Positions 54,047 through 55,123 of a stretch of DNA of 55,123 bases are shown piece by piece. Every line of letters begins with the position of its first letter. The stretch's first letter is position 1. The notes below the pieces were generated by a model. It was given only the letters and a program-made list of their open reading frames with translations, did no database searches and was not told the DNA's origin. Where the stretch lies: contig CAMAYU010000019.1 of NCBI GenBank assembly GCA_945862235.1, forward strand, positions 1 through 55,123. The letters are read 5' to 3'. Position numbers and translations under genes: made by a program. Source of the DNA: Schlesneria paludicola DSM 18645 (GTDB lineage: Bacteria > Planctomycetota > Planctomycetia > Planctomycetales > Planctomycetaceae).

Positions 54047-54461
54047 AACCGCGCGGGAACTCGTCAAAGCCGATACTCAGGCTCGACAAGAAGTCGCCGT
54101 TCTGCACCGCGACCTGCAATCCGAACGGATTGAAGTCGGTCATCAACGAGATGCCCTCGAATCCGACCGCAAAGACGTCGCCACCGCTCGCGAGCGAGTG
54201 CCTTTGCTGGCCACGGCGTTTCAAGGCGGCGCGGTTTTGCTGGCTTGCACGCTGGGACTCGGCGTCTGCGGTTGGTTGCTGTCCGGAGTCTCGAAGCCTG
54301 ACTCCGATGGCGAACTCGAAGACCTGCTGGTTCTCGAAGTGGGCGGAGAACACACACCGCTCAGTCCCTCGCTCCGCCTGAAATCCGATTCCCCAACGAT
54401 CACGCCGGCCATCGAACATCAACACCCCGGTCACAACGCCACTCCTCACTTGGCCGCCTGA
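53913..54461 (+). CDS. Lipoprotein with coiled coil and C-terminal membrane segment
   Basis: The 182-aa product has a lipobox LALTGC with Cys19. A Gln/Glu-rich coiled coil follows (about 25-95: KEEKLRAWQQQQVEQLQQQ). A second hydrophobic segment lies at about 98-126 (LLATAFQGGAVLLACTLGLG), then an acidic/His-rich tail. A lipid anchor plus a transmembrane helix would span the envelope. It is unexpected next to transposase genes. It is probably co-transcribed with the neighbours; whether it is cargo or a phage-related spanin-like protein was not resolved. Confidence 0.7.
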   Translation: MRTLIPLLMLFLVLALTGCDKEEKLRAWQQQQVEQLQQQARENSETARELVKADTQARQEVAVLHRDLQSERIEVGHQRDALESDRKDVATARERVPLLATAFQGGAVLLACTLGLGVCGWLLSGVSKPDSDGELEDLLVLEVGGEHTPLSPSLRLKSDSPTITPAIEHQHPGHNATPHLAA

Positions 54462-54523
54462 GGCGCTCCAGTCAACGGCACTGATCGACCTGTCTCACCA
54501 CAGAGGAGGTTACAGACGAACTG

Positions 54524-54958
54524 ATGGCTGAAGACAAAACGCTCCCCGGTTGGCCGCGTAAGTCCCTTGTCAAAGAAACGAAGCAATGTTTGTGGAGATA
54601 CTTTCGCAGTCGACCAACGCAATTCGATGAGTGCTGGCGAGCCGCCTGGGAATGGGCCAAAGCCATCGCGGAACGAAGTCTGATGTTCCAGTTCGGCAAG
54701 TCGCGTCGCGCGAAGTGGCCGCAGGGGAACGAGATTGCCACGCAGTATCTGCTGCTGTCGCTCGCCCGCATGAAAGGGGATCACAACTTGCGCCTGCCGT
54801 TTCGGTCGCACGAGTGCGTGACACCAAGAGTGGCGGCCATCTTGGGCGGCAGGATTGCCAAACTCCAGTTTGATCTCCACGAAACATCTCAGCGCATCGA
54901 GCAGAGCGATCAGCCGAAATGCCTGGAGGGCCAGCCGTCGATGTCCGCAAAACCGTGA
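54524..54958 (+). CDS. Hypothetical protein, last gene of the island
   Basis: The 144-aa soluble protein is rich in Arg, Lys and Trp (WRYFRSRPTQFDECWRAAWEW). No family was recognised. It starts 62 bp after the lipoprotein gene. It ends 22 bp before the inverted repeat at 54981, so it is the last gene before the repeat border. Confidence 0.6.
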   Translation: MAEDKTLPGWPRKSLVKETKQCLWRYFRSRPTQFDECWRAAWEWAKAIAERSLMFQFGKSRRAKWPQGNEIATQYLLLSLARMKGDHNLRLPFRSHECVTPRVAAILGGRIAKLQFDLHETSQRIEQSDQPKCLEGQPSMSAKP

Positions 54959-54980
54959 ACCTCAAATCGTCATAGGGCAG

Positions 54981-55000
54981 TTATCAGTAATCGGAGGTCA
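54981..55000 (-). repeat. 20-bp inverted repeat, right half
   Basis: The sequence TTATCAGTAATCGGAGGTCA is the exact reverse complement of 123-142. Together the two halves bracket the terminal palindrome if the ends are joined. GGGC-type sequence precedes it, as it does on the other side. Confidence 0.9.
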
Positions 55001-55020
55001 CTTTTTACATTCAATTGAGC

Positions 55021-55123
55021 CAAGAACGCAGCATCTGGTACTCGTGTTGTGAAATCGCTTTCGCACGACGAAACAAGCGATTTCACAACACGAGTACCAG
55101 ATGCGGACCACTTGTTTTCATGC
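55021..55123. repeat. Terminal direct repeat, right copy
   Basis: The 103 bases are identical to 1-103, with the palindrome arms at 55031-55060 and 55075-55104. A perfect match at both window ends suggests an overlap from a circular assembly or a repeat-bounded contig. Confidence 0.97.

Noticed and set aside
54855..55052. Short frame ending VIGQLSVIGGHF near the right end
   Set aside because: Its tail is translated repeat DNA (54981-55000) and it overlaps the 54524 gene in another frame.
1..55123. Autonomous plasmid because the ends match
   Set aside because: No Rep, ParA/ParB or conjugation gene was found, and palindromic repeats often break assemblies. Circularity is left open.

Overview
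The window looks like DNA from a member of the Planctomycetota. It is GC-rich and holds nine DUF1501 proteins with twin-arginine signals, two large 'planctomycete-type' cytochrome proteins (DUF1592/DUF1588 and DUF1549/DUF1553 architectures), a DUF1552 protein, PQQ-type propellers, secreted sialidase-like propellers and a Gfo/Idh/MocA oxidoreductase with a Tat leader. No rRNA, tRNA, CRISPR array or plasmid replication gene was seen. The first and last 103 bases are identical and carry a perfect 30-bp-arm palindrome. The sequence is therefore either a closed circle of 55,020 bp or a linear contig that stops in two copies of one repeat. No replication or partition gene supports an autonomous plasmid.

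Layout. 1-1.64 kb: terminal repeat, a PhyH dioxygenase gene cut off at a repeat, and a divergent GntR/FCD regulator. 1.9-40.2 kb: a long array of secreted degradation genes, mostly on the + strand. It contains cytochrome/DUF1552 and cytochrome/DUF1501 pairs, two PQQ propellers (one fused to leucine-rich repeats), an SGNH-plus-TIM-barrel protein, a GH84-like N-acetylglucosaminidase, an FG-GAP protein, two sialidase-like proteins and a Tat-exported Gfo/Idh dehydrogenase. Gene scraps lie between the intact genes: DUF1501 tails, Tat leaders, a sialidase tail and a RAYT transposase end. Several families of palindromic repeats do too. A plausible role is outer-membrane or periplasmic breakdown of complex, possibly amino-sugar or sialic-acid-containing, polymers.

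40.33-43.02 kb: a complete-looking group II intron with its reverse transcriptase/maturase, sitting at the border between the catabolic array and a mobile island.

43.2-54.96 kb: a one-strand island of about thirteen genes. First comes a ubiquitin-like conjugation cassette: a small acidic protein, a 73-aa beta-grasp modifier, an E2-like domain fused to a 21-cysteine zinc region, a JAMM isopeptidase and an E1-like ThiF protein. A coiled-coil protein and a bacterial Ku homologue follow. Next is a complete Tn7-like transposition operon (TnsA, TnsB, TnsC and a TniQ/TnsD-like protein with about five helix-turn-helix units), then three small genes, two of them membrane or lipoprotein. Hairpins, three of them terminator-like, separate many of the front genes. 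The most notable feature is the combination of a protein-modification pathway, a DNA-end-binding Ku and a Tn7-like transposase on one strand. A functional link between them is inference; the transposon ends and target site were not identified.
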